Of a stretch of DNA of 64,000 nt, positions 8,956 through 16,647 are shown piece by piece (the first letter of the stretch is position 1; every line of letters begins with the position of its first letter). A model generated the notes under the pieces. The model had not been told where the DNA came from, searched no databases, and saw nothing but the letters and a program-made list of their open reading frames with translations. This DNA is from Psychrobacter piscatorii. Lineage in GTDB: Bacteria > Pseudomonadota > Gammaproteobacteria > Pseudomonadales > Moraxellaceae. The position numbers and the translations under genes were made by a program. The stretch is taken from assembly GCF_904846415.1 (NCBI RefSeq), contig NZ_CAJHAR010000001.1, positions 62,001 through 126,000 on the forward strand. Direction: 5' to 3'.

Positions 8956-8980
8956 CCATATTATTTTTAATAATATATGG
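8956..8980. promoter_or_regulatory. candidate BigR operator 1
   Basis: CCATATTATT (8956-8965) pairs with AATAATATATGG (8969-8980), an AT-rich imperfect inverted repeat with a TTT centre in the 5' leader of the bigR-like gene. BigR-type regulators bind AT-rich inverted repeats at such positions. Confidence 0.4.
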
Positions 8981-9024
8981 TTGATTATCAATGATATCGC
9001 GCCACATAGCAAGATATCATTATT

Positions 9025-9050
9025 TACATTATATAAATTGATAAAATGTA
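9025..9050. promoter_or_regulatory. candidate BigR operator 2
   Basis: The inverted repeat TACATT (9025-9030) / AATGTA (9045-9050), with further TAT/ATA pairing inside, lies midway between the divergent regulator and dioxygenase genes. Confidence 0.3.
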
Positions 9051-9191
9051 TCGCAGTTGCTATATTGGTGATAACAAAAAGTCGTAAATATAAGCAAACA
9101 TTATATACGACTCAATATCATACTTAAGGGTTAATTAGAGATAAAAAAAGCCCTATAGCAAAAACATTCATAGATAAGTAAAGAGGCAACC

Positions 9192-10064
9192 ATGCAAGTT
9201 CATTCTTTCTTAGATAAAGACACAGAAACCTACACTCATGTACTCGCCGATGTCGAGCAGCAAGTGTGTGCGATTGTCGATCCCGTATTAAATTTTGATG
9301 CAAAATCAGGCAGGACGAGCACGAGCAGCGTTGACGAGGTCATTGAGTTTGTACGTGAAAATGATTGGACGCTCAAGTACATTATTGAGACTCATGCGCA
9401 TGCTGATCATTTATCGGCGGCCATTCATGTCAAAGAAAGCCTTGGTGGGCAATTAGTCATGGGGCAGCACATCACTGAAGTACAAAAAATATTTAAGCAA
9501 ATCTTTAACTTTGATACCAGTTTCCGCACCGATGCCAGTCAGTTTGATATTTTGACGGACGATGGCGAGACGCTAGCGCTTGGTGATATTACAATCACCG
9601 CAATATACGTGCCGGGTCATACCCGTGCCGATATGGCTTATATGGCTGCTGATAATGAGAAAACAGTGGTCTTCGTGGGTGATACGTTATTTGCCCCTGA
9701 TGTGGGTACGGCTCGCTGTGATTTCCCAGGCGGTGACGCAAAGACGCTCTATCGCTCTATCCAAAAGCTACTGGCGCTCCCTGGTGATACGGTGATGTAT
9801 CTGTGCCATGACTATCCGCGTGAGAGTCGTCAGCACTGCCCAACAACCACGGTTGCGGCGCAAAAACTAGAAAACATCCATGTCAAAGACAGTATCAACG
9901 AAGCAGAGTTTGTGCAGATGCGTGAGCGCCGTGACGCGACCTTGGACATGCCGCGTCTGATTATCCCAGCGGTACAAGTGAATATTGATGCGGGGCATTT
10001 TCCAGAGCCAGAAGACAACGGTACACGTTATCTGAAAGTACCTATCAATGTCCTTGGAGAATAA
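9192..10064 (+). CDS. ETHE1/Blh-like persulfide dioxygenase (MBL fold)
   Basis: Metallo-beta-lactamase-fold enzyme of 290 residues resembling the Blh/ETHE1 family. These enzymes use a mononuclear iron to oxidise glutathione persulfide to sulfite with O2. The metal motif is THAHADHLS (about 70-78), followed by the PGHTRAD histidine, the VGDTLFAPDVGTARCDFPGG aspartate segment and the CHDYP histidine. The LFAPDVGTARCDFPGGD stretch is typical of ETHE1 rather than glyoxalase II. It lies divergent from the BigR-like regulator. The GAGGCAACC ribosome site supports the start. The product sulfite could be handled by the SulP permease or the DUF442 proteins. Confidence 0.88.
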   Translation: MQVHSFLDKDTETYTHVLADVEQQVCAIVDPVLNFDAKSGRTSTSSVDEVIEFVRENDWTLKYIIETHAHADHLSAAIHVKESLGGQLVMGQHITEVQKIFKQIFNFDTSFRTDASQFDILTDDGETLALGDITITAIYVPGHTRADMAYMAADNEKTVVFVGDTLFAPDVGTARCDFPGGDAKTLYRSIQKLLALPGDTVMYLCHDYPRESRQHCPTTTVAAQKLENIHVKDSINEAEFVQMRERRDATLDMPRLIIPAVQVNIDAGHFPEPEDNGTRYLKVPINVLGE

Positions 10065-10124
10065 ACCAAGTTGCGCTATGGGTGACCATTACTACCTAAT
10101 AAATGACATATAAAAGGCACAGCC

Positions 10125-10307
10125 ATGAAAATAAATATCGGCAGTACTGAACGGTTACTACGTATTATTGTTGGCGTGGTGATTATCGCATTAGGTATAT
10201 ATTATGGCAGTTGGTGGGGCGTAATCGGCTTAGTTCCTTTACTAACAGGATTATCGCGTTTTTGCCCTCTGTATAGCATGCTTGGTATGAATACCTGCAA
10301 GCGCTAA
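10125..10307 (+). CDS. DUF2892 (YgaP-like) membrane protein
   Basis: Sixty-residue inner-membrane protein with two hydrophobic stretches, about 13-28 and 30-42. The motif RFCPLYSMLGMNTCKR at the C-terminus is the signature of DUF2892, the membrane part of rhodanese YgaP. Here no rhodanese domain is attached. Two cysteines (in RFCP and NTCK) flank the last helix. It lies 60 bases after the dioxygenase gene and 25 bases before the methyltransferase gene, which suggests one operon in sulfane-sulfur metabolism. Confidence 0.85.
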   Translation: MKINIGSTERLLRIIVGVVIIALGIYYGSWWGVIGLVPLLTGLSRFCPLYSMLGMNTCKR

Positions 10308-10331
10308 GTAGTTCAATAAAGGGAGAGGACA

Positions 10332-10952
10332 GTGAATCCATACGAGCGTTATGTATTGCCGAAGCTGATAGATGTCGCTTGTAGCACAGGCAATGTAATG
10401 AAAGCTCGGTCTAAAATTGTTCCTCAGGCGTTCGGTGAGGTATTAGAGGTTGGCATTGGTAGCGGTCTAAATCTGCAGTTTTATGATCCCAAAAAAGTCT
10501 CTACTATTATTGGTATTGACCCAGCGGCTCAGATGCAGACGCTAGCACGGCAGCGAGCCGCTGACATTAGCATTCCAGTTGAAGTGATAGCGGTGGATGT
10601 GCAGGGTATTCATGCTGATACTGATAGGTTTGATACTATTGTTATGACCTTTACCCTATGCAGTATCGACGATCCGATCTCAGCATTACAAGAAATGACG
10701 CGTGTGCTGAAACCTGATGGTCGCTTGTTATTCTGTGAGCATGGCTTGGCACCAGATGTCTCTGTCGAGCGCTGGCAGCATCGATTGACGCCTTTTTGGA
10801 AACCGATGGCGGGCGGTTGTCATTTAGATCGTGACATTCCAGCGTTGATTAGAGCAGGTGGTTTTGTCATCGATGAGTTGAGCGAAGCGTACTTACCCGG
10901 TCCACGACCGATGAGCTATGTGTATAGTGGCGTGGCACAGCAAGTGGTATAA
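10332..10952 (+). CDS. class I SAM-dependent methyltransferase
   Basis: Cytoplasmic methyltransferase, 206 residues. The SAM-binding motif is LEVGIGSGLNLQFY (motif I), followed by IGIDPA and later TFTLCSIDDP and VLKPDGRLLFCEHG. The last two resemble UbiE/phospholipid-type and thiol methyltransferases with HxxxP-like tails. The start is GTG with GGGAGAGGAC just upstream. It lies 24 bases after the DUF2892 gene. The context with persulfide oxidation makes methylation of a sulfur species possible, but no residue in the sequence shows the substrate. Confidence 0.75.
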   Translation: MNPYERYVLPKLIDVACSTGNVMKARSKIVPQAFGEVLEVGIGSGLNLQFYDPKKVSTIIGIDPAAQMQTLARQRAADISIPVEVIAVDVQGIHADTDRFDTIVMTFTLCSIDDPISALQEMTRVLKPDGRLLFCEHGLAPDVSVERWQHRLTPFWKPMAGGCHLDRDIPALIRAGGFVIDELSEAYLPGPRPMSYVYSGVAQQVV

Positions 10953-11080
10953 AGAACGAGTATCAGCAACAATGTTAAAATGATTCATGTAAGTATTTTG
11001 TGCAGATAGCTTTTATTGGCAGATACCAATAACAAATCTTTAAGAAGCAAAGCGATTAGAATAATTAAAATAGGAATTAT

Positions 11081-11521
11081 ATGATGAGTGAACACAGTTT
11101 TCATTTAGTATGCCCACATTGCCAAGCAACCAATCGCGTTCCGGCTGCACGGCTAAGCGCTGCACCAAAATGTGGTAAATGTGGTCAGCCATTATTGACC
11201 GCAAGCCCGCACGAGCTTAACGCACAAACGGCCAATAAGGTTATCCAAAAGAACGACGTATTGACCATTGTAGATTTTTGGGCGAGCTGGTGTCAGCCGT
11301 GTATTATGATGGCGCCAGAATTCAAAGCGGCTGCTGGTCAATTGACGCAGGTGGTGTTTGCCAAAGTACAAACAGATAAATACGAGCAAGCGGCAGCCCC
11401 TTATAATATCCGCAGTTTACCGACGATGGTTGCTTTTAGAAATGGTAAGGAAGTCGCGCGTCAGTCAGGCGCACTACCAAGCAGCCAAATCGTCCAGTGG
11501 GTACAAAGCTTGCAGGCGTAG
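11081..11521 (+). CDS. trxC: thioredoxin 2-type (TrxC) with zinc ribbon and CQPC active site
   Basis: Thioredoxin of 146 residues with the TrxC architecture. An N-terminal zinc ribbon (Cys11, Cys14, Cys31, Cys34 in CPHC and CGKC) is followed by a thioredoxin domain and the SLPT cis-proline loop. The active site is WCQPC (Cys71/Cys74), not the usual WCGPC. The glycine-to-glutamine change should alter redox potential or partner choice. ATGATG gives two possible starts. The ribosome site AGGAA suits either. It is likely part of, or adjacent to, the sulfur module on the same strand, and a terminator follows. Confidence 0.9.
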   Translation: MMSEHSFHLVCPHCQATNRVPAARLSAAPKCGKCGQPLLTASPHELNAQTANKVIQKNDVLTIVDFWASWCQPCIMMAPEFKAAAGQLTQVVFAKVQTDKYEQAAAPYNIRSLPTMVAFRNGKEVARQSGALPSSQIVQWVQSLQA

Positions 11522-11580
11522 GGCTTAGTAAAGTAGTATTCGTCAGATTAGTACAATGCCTGTCAACGCTATAATGAGAA

Positions 11581-11614
11581 AAAAGCCAATATGCTGATCG
11601 CGTATTGGCTTTTT
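11581..11614 (+). terminator. rho-independent terminator after trxC
   Basis: The stem AAAAGCCAATA (11581-11591) with TATTGGCTTTT (11603-11613) is followed by T. Confidence 0.85.
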
Positions 11615-11676
11615 CTTGTGTCATGATAACAATTTAACAGTATTGTGTTACCGCTAGATTTTTCTTGGCCTAAATC

Positions 11677-12078
11677 TTATTCACCATAGATCTTGATGCC
11701 ATTGGCAAAACTACAGCGTTGAATACGGGCAGTTTGTACGATGGCATCACGCTCACCATAAAGCCGCGATAACTTTGCATCACGCGCTTTGGTATTGTTG
11801 CTTTTGCCAACCCCAAAGCTAATATTGGGAGAGATGCCCCAACGCCCTGCCGAGACGCCAACACCCACACCCGAAGCCGACAAGGTAGATTGCTCATTGC
11901 GCGCCGCTTCAACATAACGGTTGACGCGATTGTACTCTTGGCTCAATGCTTGGCAGTCATAGTTTTGATAAGTGCTGGGCGGTACATATTGCGGCGTGAC
12001 ATTGCCAGTAGAGGCACAGCCTGAGAGCGCAAAAACGCCAACTGTTGCCAGTAGTGTCGCTGTGGTAAACGTTTTCAT
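11677..12078 (-). CDS. small predicted outer-membrane/periplasmic lipoprotein
   Basis: Predicted lipoprotein of 133 residues. The signal peptide ends in the lipobox LSGC with Cys21. The mature part has a short linker and a helical segment (ALSQEYNRVNRYVEAARNEQ). A glycine-rich stretch follows (GVGVGVSAGRWGISPNISFGVG), then a second charged helix. Two further cysteines (in DCQAL and QRCSF) could form a disulfide. I do not recognise a family. It is monocistronic, with AT-rich flanks. Confidence 0.78.
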   Translation of the reverse strand: MKTFTTATLLATVGVFALSGCASTGNVTPQYVPPSTYQNYDCQALSQEYNRVNRYVEAARNEQSTLSASGVGVGVSAGRWGISPNISFGVGKSNNTKARDAKLSRLYGERDAIVQTARIQRCSFANGIKIYGE

Positions 12079-12263
12079 AGTGGCTCCATTAGGCTAAGTG
12101 ATTGTATTTATATCTATTTAAGATAGCAAAAATAGCATGATTAAGATATTGAAAAAATATAAATGGTTAAATATTTTGTTGCCTTGCTAATACGATTGCT
12201 TGTGAGATAGCAGTACGATATTTACTCAAAATATTGAAGCTCTGCTACAACGACAATTGCTTA

Positions 12264-12623
12264 TCAGAATAAGTTGGCTGGTTTAGCAAAGGCGAGTATT
12301 ACAATGCCAATATACGCGACAGCTGCAATCAGGATACCTGTTTTGCTCTGAGTAGGTGTCGCATGGGCATTAAAGGCTTTGATACTTGAGCTAATCGCTG
12401 CGATAAGTAAGATAATTTTGGCAAATACCCACTGCACAGGCGCATTAGCACTCATCAGCTGCATGAGCATAATAGCGCCTGATACGATAAGTAATGCATA
12501 GATAATATGAGTGGCGATTTTGACCACGAGTGGCGCGCGTCTATTTGCGCTGAGCACTAAGTAGCTTTGATATAAGAACAGCACAATGGTCAGTACCGCC
12601 ATCAGCATGTGTAGATGTTTCAT
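12264..12623 (-). CDS. SirB2-like integral membrane protein
   Basis: Inner-membrane protein of 119 residues with four hydrophobic helices and little else. It matches the SirB/YchQ family pattern (start HLHMLMAVLTIVLFLYQ, then ATHIIYALLIVSGAIMLM). The name comes from an old report of invasion-gene regulation, and the molecular role is unknown. It is 60 bases downstream of the BolA gene in the same direction, so the two are likely cotranscribed. Confidence 0.72.
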   Translation of the reverse strand: MKHLHMLMAVLTIVLFLYQSYLVLSANRRAPLVVKIATHIIYALLIVSGAIMLMQLMSANAPVQWVFAKIILLIAAISSSIKAFNAHATPTQSKTGILIAAVAYIGIVILAFAKPANLF

Positions 12624-12683
12624 CGAGTATCGCTCCTGCTAGAACTGCATTATATGGGCTTGTTTAAAATATTTTATCGTCAG

Positions 12684-13004
12684 CTATTTATTTTGACCTG
12701 CGCATAATGGGCTGTCAGGGCTTTGACCTTGCCATTCTGTCGGTGTGTAGGCATGAATGGCTAAGGCATGTACTTGACCGCCTTGTGACGTCAATAAAGG
12801 CGTAACCAGTCCATATATTAGCTGATGACGCCCGACCAGTCGCTTGCCCTCGAACGCCTCACTGACGATAGCGAGCTTAAAATGGCTTTCTTTGCCTTCG
12901 AAATAACCAGCATGAGCCATCGACTCATTGATTAGTTCGATGTGCTGCGGCTCTAGAGCCTGTAGCTTGGCATGAAGTGCATCGGCGGTAGGTGTAGTGC
13001 TCAT
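12684..13004 (-). CDS. bolA: BolA family protein
   Basis: BolA/IbaG-like protein of 106 residues with the class II KH-like fold. The characteristic segment is HFKLAIVSEAFEGKRLVGRHQLIYGLV, followed by VHALAIHAYTPTEW. Family members act with monothiol glutaredoxins in Fe-S cluster trafficking and affect cell shape under stress. The conserved His for cluster binding lies in the GRHQ/VHAL region. It has a poly-charged C-terminal tail and its own start with a weak ribosome site. The likely operon is bolA followed by the SirB2-like gene. Confidence 0.88.
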   Translation of the reverse strand: MSTTPTADALHAKLQALEPQHIELINESMAHAGYFEGKESHFKLAIVSEAFEGKRLVGRHQLIYGLVTPLLTSQGGQVHALAIHAYTPTEWQGQSPDSPLCAGQNK

Positions 13005-13137
13005 AACAATCCTTCAATGTATATTGCGCAATTCTATTAGGCAATCTGCAAATGATATCTATTGGCATTATAGCAGACAGAGCAATCGGTATAGCACTTG
13101 ATTAAAAAGCCTTTACTGTCTAAGCAAACCCCAGTAA

Positions 13138-13175
13138 AAAAGCAAAGCACAACACGTTGGTTGTACTTTGCTTTT
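13138..13175 (-). terminator. terminator of the M48 protease gene (minus strand)
   Basis: The stem is AAAAGCAAAG (13138-13147) with CTTTGCTTTT (13166-13175), with additional inner ACAAC/GTTGT pairing. On the minus strand it ends in six T. Confidence 0.75.
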
Positions 13176-13223
13176 CATATTTACACATTTAATAAATCAA
13201 ATATCAAAGTAGAAGGCGATGTA

Positions 13224-14036
13224 TTAACGACGCGACCTTTGATACAGTGGCATTACTTTTGGCATCAACGATTGTAGCTCCGCGATACGGCTGCTGCTCG
13301 TTGGGTGAGTGCTTAGGAATTGAGGCGGCTCGCCTTGGCTCGCACGCTGCATTTTTTGCCATAGAGTAATAGCGGCTTGCGGGTTATAACCTGCGCGTGC
13401 CATTAATTCAAGACCAATTTGATCGGCTTCACTTTCTTGGGTACGACTGTGTGGACGGCTTAAACCTAGATCACCGGCAACGCTTGCTAGCTGCGCTTGA
13501 CCTTGTGATAGACCAAAGATACTGGCAGCAACACCGATACCTGTTTGGGTCGCGTATTCGCGTGAGATGCGTTCACGTGAGTGCTCACGTAATGCGTGAG
13601 AGATTTCATGCCCCATGATCGCAGCAATCTCATCATCAGTTAAGTTCAGACGGTCAATGATACCTGAGTAAAACATAACCTTACCACCTGGCATAACGAA
13701 GGCGTTCAACTGGTCAGATTTGATCGTATGTACTTCCCACTTCCATTTTGCTGCATCTGCACGATAAACACCCACTTGACCAACCAAACGATTAGCAATG
13801 TTTTTCAAGCGATTTAATTGAGCAGTATTGGTATCCAATACACCTTTTGATCTCGCATCTTGCAATGTCTTAGCGTAGCTCTGTGCAGATAGCTGCAATA
13901 CTTGCTCGCTAGAAACCAATAATAACTGCTGGCGATCGACGCCAATGGCACCAGTATTGGTCGTACTGGTACAACCAGTCAATGTCAGCGCGGACAATGA
14001 AGCCGCCATCACACTAGTGGTCAATAGTTTTTTCAT
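13224..14036 (-). CDS. M48-family periplasmic metalloprotease lipoprotein (LoiP/YggG-like)
   Basis: Zinc metalloprotease of 270 residues anchored by a lipobox (LTGC, Cys22). The catalytic HEISH motif is at about 143-147 and the third zinc ligand Glu is in QESEADQIG. This is the Oma1/LoiP-type single-domain arrangement without TPR repeats. These proteases degrade misfolded outer-membrane or periplasmic proteins. The frame begins at 14045, but the ATG at 14036 has AGAGG about 8 bases upstream while the earlier ATG has none, so I use 14036. It is monocistronic and has its own terminator. Confidence 0.88.
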   Translation of the reverse strand: MKKLLTTSVMAASLSALTLTGCTSTTNTGAIGVDRQQLLLVSSEQVLQLSAQSYAKTLQDARSKGVLDTNTAQLNRLKNIANRLVGQVGVYRADAAKWKWEVHTIKSDQLNAFVMPGGKVMFYSGIIDRLNLTDDEIAAIMGHEISHALREHSRERISREYATQTGIGVAASIFGLSQGQAQLASVAGDLGLSRPHSRTQESEADQIGLELMARAGYNPQAAITLWQKMQRASQGEPPQFLSTHPTSSSRIAELQSLMPKVMPLYQRSRR

Positions 14037-14539
14037 GAAAAGCATCCTCTCGATAAATGGTAAAAAGCAAAATCAAACAAAGTAAATCGCGTTGCAGCAG
14101 GTAATGGCGCTATTTTTTATGGCTCTTTATCGATGCCCAATTACCTACTAAGATAGTAAAAGCCTGTTCGAGCTGTCATTGTAGATAAGTATAATAATGT
14201 TAACCAAGTAAAACCAAGATAGGAAAAGTAACAATAGAGCGTATGATTGTAAGTGAAACAGACATTGCTCATAATGAAGTAACGTTTTGCTTTTAGTGAT
14301 AGCAAAAAAATTTATAGTCATGTACAAACGTCACATAAGGTAAATTGTAGACTGATAAGGTTTAGCTGAAGTAGTAGGTATCAATGACAGAGGATAAACC
14401 TCAAAGTGCTATTATTAATATAAAATAATTTATATTTCTCTAAAAGTAATTCCTGTTTTTAAATCAATTGCTTATGTTACATTTCCTCAAAAACGAAGGT
14501 CTGGACTAAAAATATTAGCCATAATTTTTAAAAAAGGTG
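14037..14539. other. gene-poor interval between the M48 gene and tRNA-Gly
   Basis: About 500 AT-rich bases without a convincing gene. The part next to the M48 gene should hold its promoter. I see no riboswitch, repeat or remnant. Confidence 0.5.
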
Positions 14540-14567
14540 TTGACACCCACAGAATATTTGCTAAAAT
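14540..14567 (+). promoter_or_regulatory. promoter of tRNA-Gly
   Basis: A consensus -35 TTGACA (14540-14545), a 16-base spacer and -10 TAAAAT (14562-14567) lie about 50 bases before the tRNA. Confidence 0.75.
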
Positions 14568-14620
14568 AGCCAGCCTATCGAGACGGAGTAGTTGTTAACA
14601 ACACGATGATTCGATAATAA

Positions 14621-14695
14621 GCGGGAATAGCTCAGTGGTAGAGCATAACCTTGCCAAGGTTGGGGTCGAGAGTTCGAATCTCTTTTCCCGCTCCA
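14621..14695 (+). tRNA. tRNA-Gly (GCC)
   Basis: A full cloverleaf can be drawn. The acceptor GCGGGAA pairs with TTCCCGC. The D arm is GCTCAGTGGTAGAGC. The anticodon loop TTGCCAA has GCC at 14653-14655, and the T arm is GAGAGTTCGAATCTC. The discriminator T and the encoded CCA end at 14695. It reads the GGC and GGT glycine codons. Confidence 0.97.
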
Positions 14696-14715
14696 AATAT
14701 GGCTTGAAAAAGCGT

Positions 14716-14749
14716 AAAAAGCCTCACTTTATAGTGAGGCTTTTTTTTA
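14716..14749 (+). terminator. rho-independent terminator after tRNA-Gly
   Basis: The stem AAAAAGCCTCACT (14716-14728) with AGTGAGGCTTTTT is followed by more T. It is 20 bases beyond the tRNA. Confidence 0.9.
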
Positions 14750-14923
14750 TGCGTAAAATCCAACTTAGCGCTACTTTTTAGATAAATAACGGAAGACAAA
14801 GGACAAGTCGACGCTCTATGGAAAGAAGAGAATATAGTAATAACTGTCATAGGTGCTATGCACTAGACGTATCAACTTAAATACTTGAGTATTTTCAATC
14901 TATAAGCAATATAAGGGCACGTC

Positions 14924-16315
14924 ATGCCACCAAAACCGCTCACCCAGATCAGCGCCAAGCTCGCCTTTATTATCTCAGCCATCGTCATCGCCATCATGGG
15001 CGTTACCATGATTGGCTTTGGCTGGGTACCGCACCTGTCTCTTATATTGGCCATCTGCGTGCTACTCGCTATCGGTATGACCAAAGGTCTGAGCTTTGAT
15101 GACATGCAAGCACAAATGGCCTCAGGCGTCATGCGCGGTATTGGTGCCATCTATTTGTTCTTCTTTATTGGTTTGATGGTTGCGGCTTTAATGATGTCAG
15201 GGGCTATTCCTACTTTGATGTACTTTGGTTTTCAGCTGATCTCACCTGAGTACTACTATATCTCCGCCTTTATCTTGACCTCTATTATCGGTATCGCTTT
15301 GGGTAGTAGTTTGACTACCGCAGCAACACTTGGTGTCGCCTTTATTGGTATGAGCAATGCCTTTGATGCCAATGTGGCGATAGCGGCGGGTGCTGTAGTA
15401 TCAGGTGCGTTCTTTGGTGATAAGATGTCGCCTTTGTCTGATACTTGTACTATTGCGTCCTCTGTGGTGGGTATTGATCTGTTTGAGCACATTCGCAACA
15501 TGATGTATACGACAGTCCCTGCATGGATACTGACAGTCATCTTGTTCTGGTTTTTCTCAGGGCAAACGACCAGTGCTGATCTGAGTCAAGTGACTGTCTT
15601 ACAAGGTCAGCTAATAGAGAGTGGTCTGGTACATGGTTATTCAGTATTACCCTTTGTGATATTGGTAGGGTTAGCCCTGTTTCGGGTCAATGCGATTTAT
15701 ACGATTATCTGTACGATTGCCGCTGCACTCATCATTACTTATATGCACAGCTCACCAAGCTTTGGTCAATTAGGTGGTTATTTGTTTGCCGGTTATGCGC
15801 CTGCTGAGTCATTAGAGTTGGGTGAGGTGGGCGGTATGCTGTCGCGTGGCGGTGTACAGAGTATGTTCTTTACACAGGCGATTGTGATACTGGCATTAAG
15901 CTTAGGTGGTCTGCTGACGGCATTAGGTATTCTGCCAGCATTACTATCCGGTATTAAGGACACACTGACAACATCAGGACGAGCGATCTTTGCGGCAGCG
16001 ATGTCGGCACTGAGCATCAACGTGCTGATCGGGGAGCAGTATTTAAGTATTTTATTATCTGGTACGGCGTTTCGTTCAACGTTTGAGCGCTTGCACCTAC
16101 ATCCGAAGAATTTGTCGCGGACGATTGAGGATGCAGGAACGGTGATTAATCCATTGGTGCCTTGGAGTGTGTGCGGGGTGTTTATCAGTCAGGCATTAGG
16201 GGTGCCAGTGCTGGATTACTTGCCGTATGCATTCTTCTGTTATTTGTCATTACTATTAACATTGCTGTTTGGCTTTACGGGGGTGACGATTAGTAAGAGG
16301 GTGAGTAGGCAATGA
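14924..16315 (+). CDS. nhaC: NhaC-family Na+/H+ antiporter
   Basis: Inner-membrane antiporter of 463 residues with about twelve hydrophobic segments. NhaC family features are the FDDMQAQMASGVMRGIGAIY segment, GSSLTTAATLGVAFIGM, and GAFFGDKMSPLSDTCTIAS with the conserved acidic residue and SD pair. Near the C-terminus is the ED-AGTVINPLVPWSVCG segment. It exports Na+ in exchange for protons, or a substrate-coupled variant as in malate/lactate antiporters of the same family. The start has AAGGG about 6 bases upstream. It is monocistronic, downstream of the tRNA-Gly terminator. Confidence 0.9.
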   Translation: MPPKPLTQISAKLAFIISAIVIAIMGVTMIGFGWVPHLSLILAICVLLAIGMTKGLSFDDMQAQMASGVMRGIGAIYLFFFIGLMVAALMMSGAIPTLMYFGFQLISPEYYYISAFILTSIIGIALGSSLTTAATLGVAFIGMSNAFDANVAIAAGAVVSGAFFGDKMSPLSDTCTIASSVVGIDLFEHIRNMMYTTVPAWILTVILFWFFSGQTTSADLSQVTVLQGQLIESGLVHGYSVLPFVILVGLALFRVNAIYTIICTIAAALIITYMHSSPSFGQLGGYLFAGYAPAESLELGEVGGMLSRGGVQSMFFTQAIVILALSLGGLLTALGILPALLSGIKDTLTTSGRAIFAAAMSALSINVLIGEQYLSILLSGTAFRSTFERLHLHPKNLSRTIEDAGTVINPLVPWSVCGVFISQALGVPVLDYLPYAFFCYLSLLLTLLFGFTGVTISKRVSRQ

Positions 16316-16647
16316 TTTTAATAAGGACAGTTTATAAATAATGCTATTTTTATAATAGTTAACTTATTTCTTATCTTAAGATCTGAAGCATTATGTGAGT
16401 GCAGTTATTCGTGGTGAGACACGTATTGCTTTATTTGAGAGTGTAGATATCTAAGCGTGATAGTAAAGTAGGCGTATATAAGCCGCAAAAAGCATCATCC
16501 AATGAGTAGTCGGATGATGCTTTTATGATTTTAGTCATGATACTTTTTGATAATAACTTTTAAATTAATAAAAATTTTTAGACATGTGGCGCTTTGATAG
16601 ATTCAGTCTTTCAACTAATTGAATATCCCCAAGTGATATCGTTTATA
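16316..16647. other. convergent intergenic interval with a terminator
   Basis: The only clear element is the hairpin at 16487-16524. A short open stretch (about 16390-16455) has protein-like codon use but no ribosome site or recognised match, so I do not call it. Confidence 0.4.
16487..16524. terminator. bidirectional terminator between nhaC and the amidohydrolase gene
   Basis: AAAAAGCATCATCC (16487-16500) pairs with GGATGATGCTTTT (16512-16524). An A run precedes and a T run closes the hairpin. Confidence 0.8.

Noticed and set aside
16390..16455. Short protein-like open stretch after nhaC (ending VRSGETRIALFESVDI-like)
   Set aside because: About 25 codons, no ribosome site, no recognised match; equally likely to be chance or a decayed remnant.
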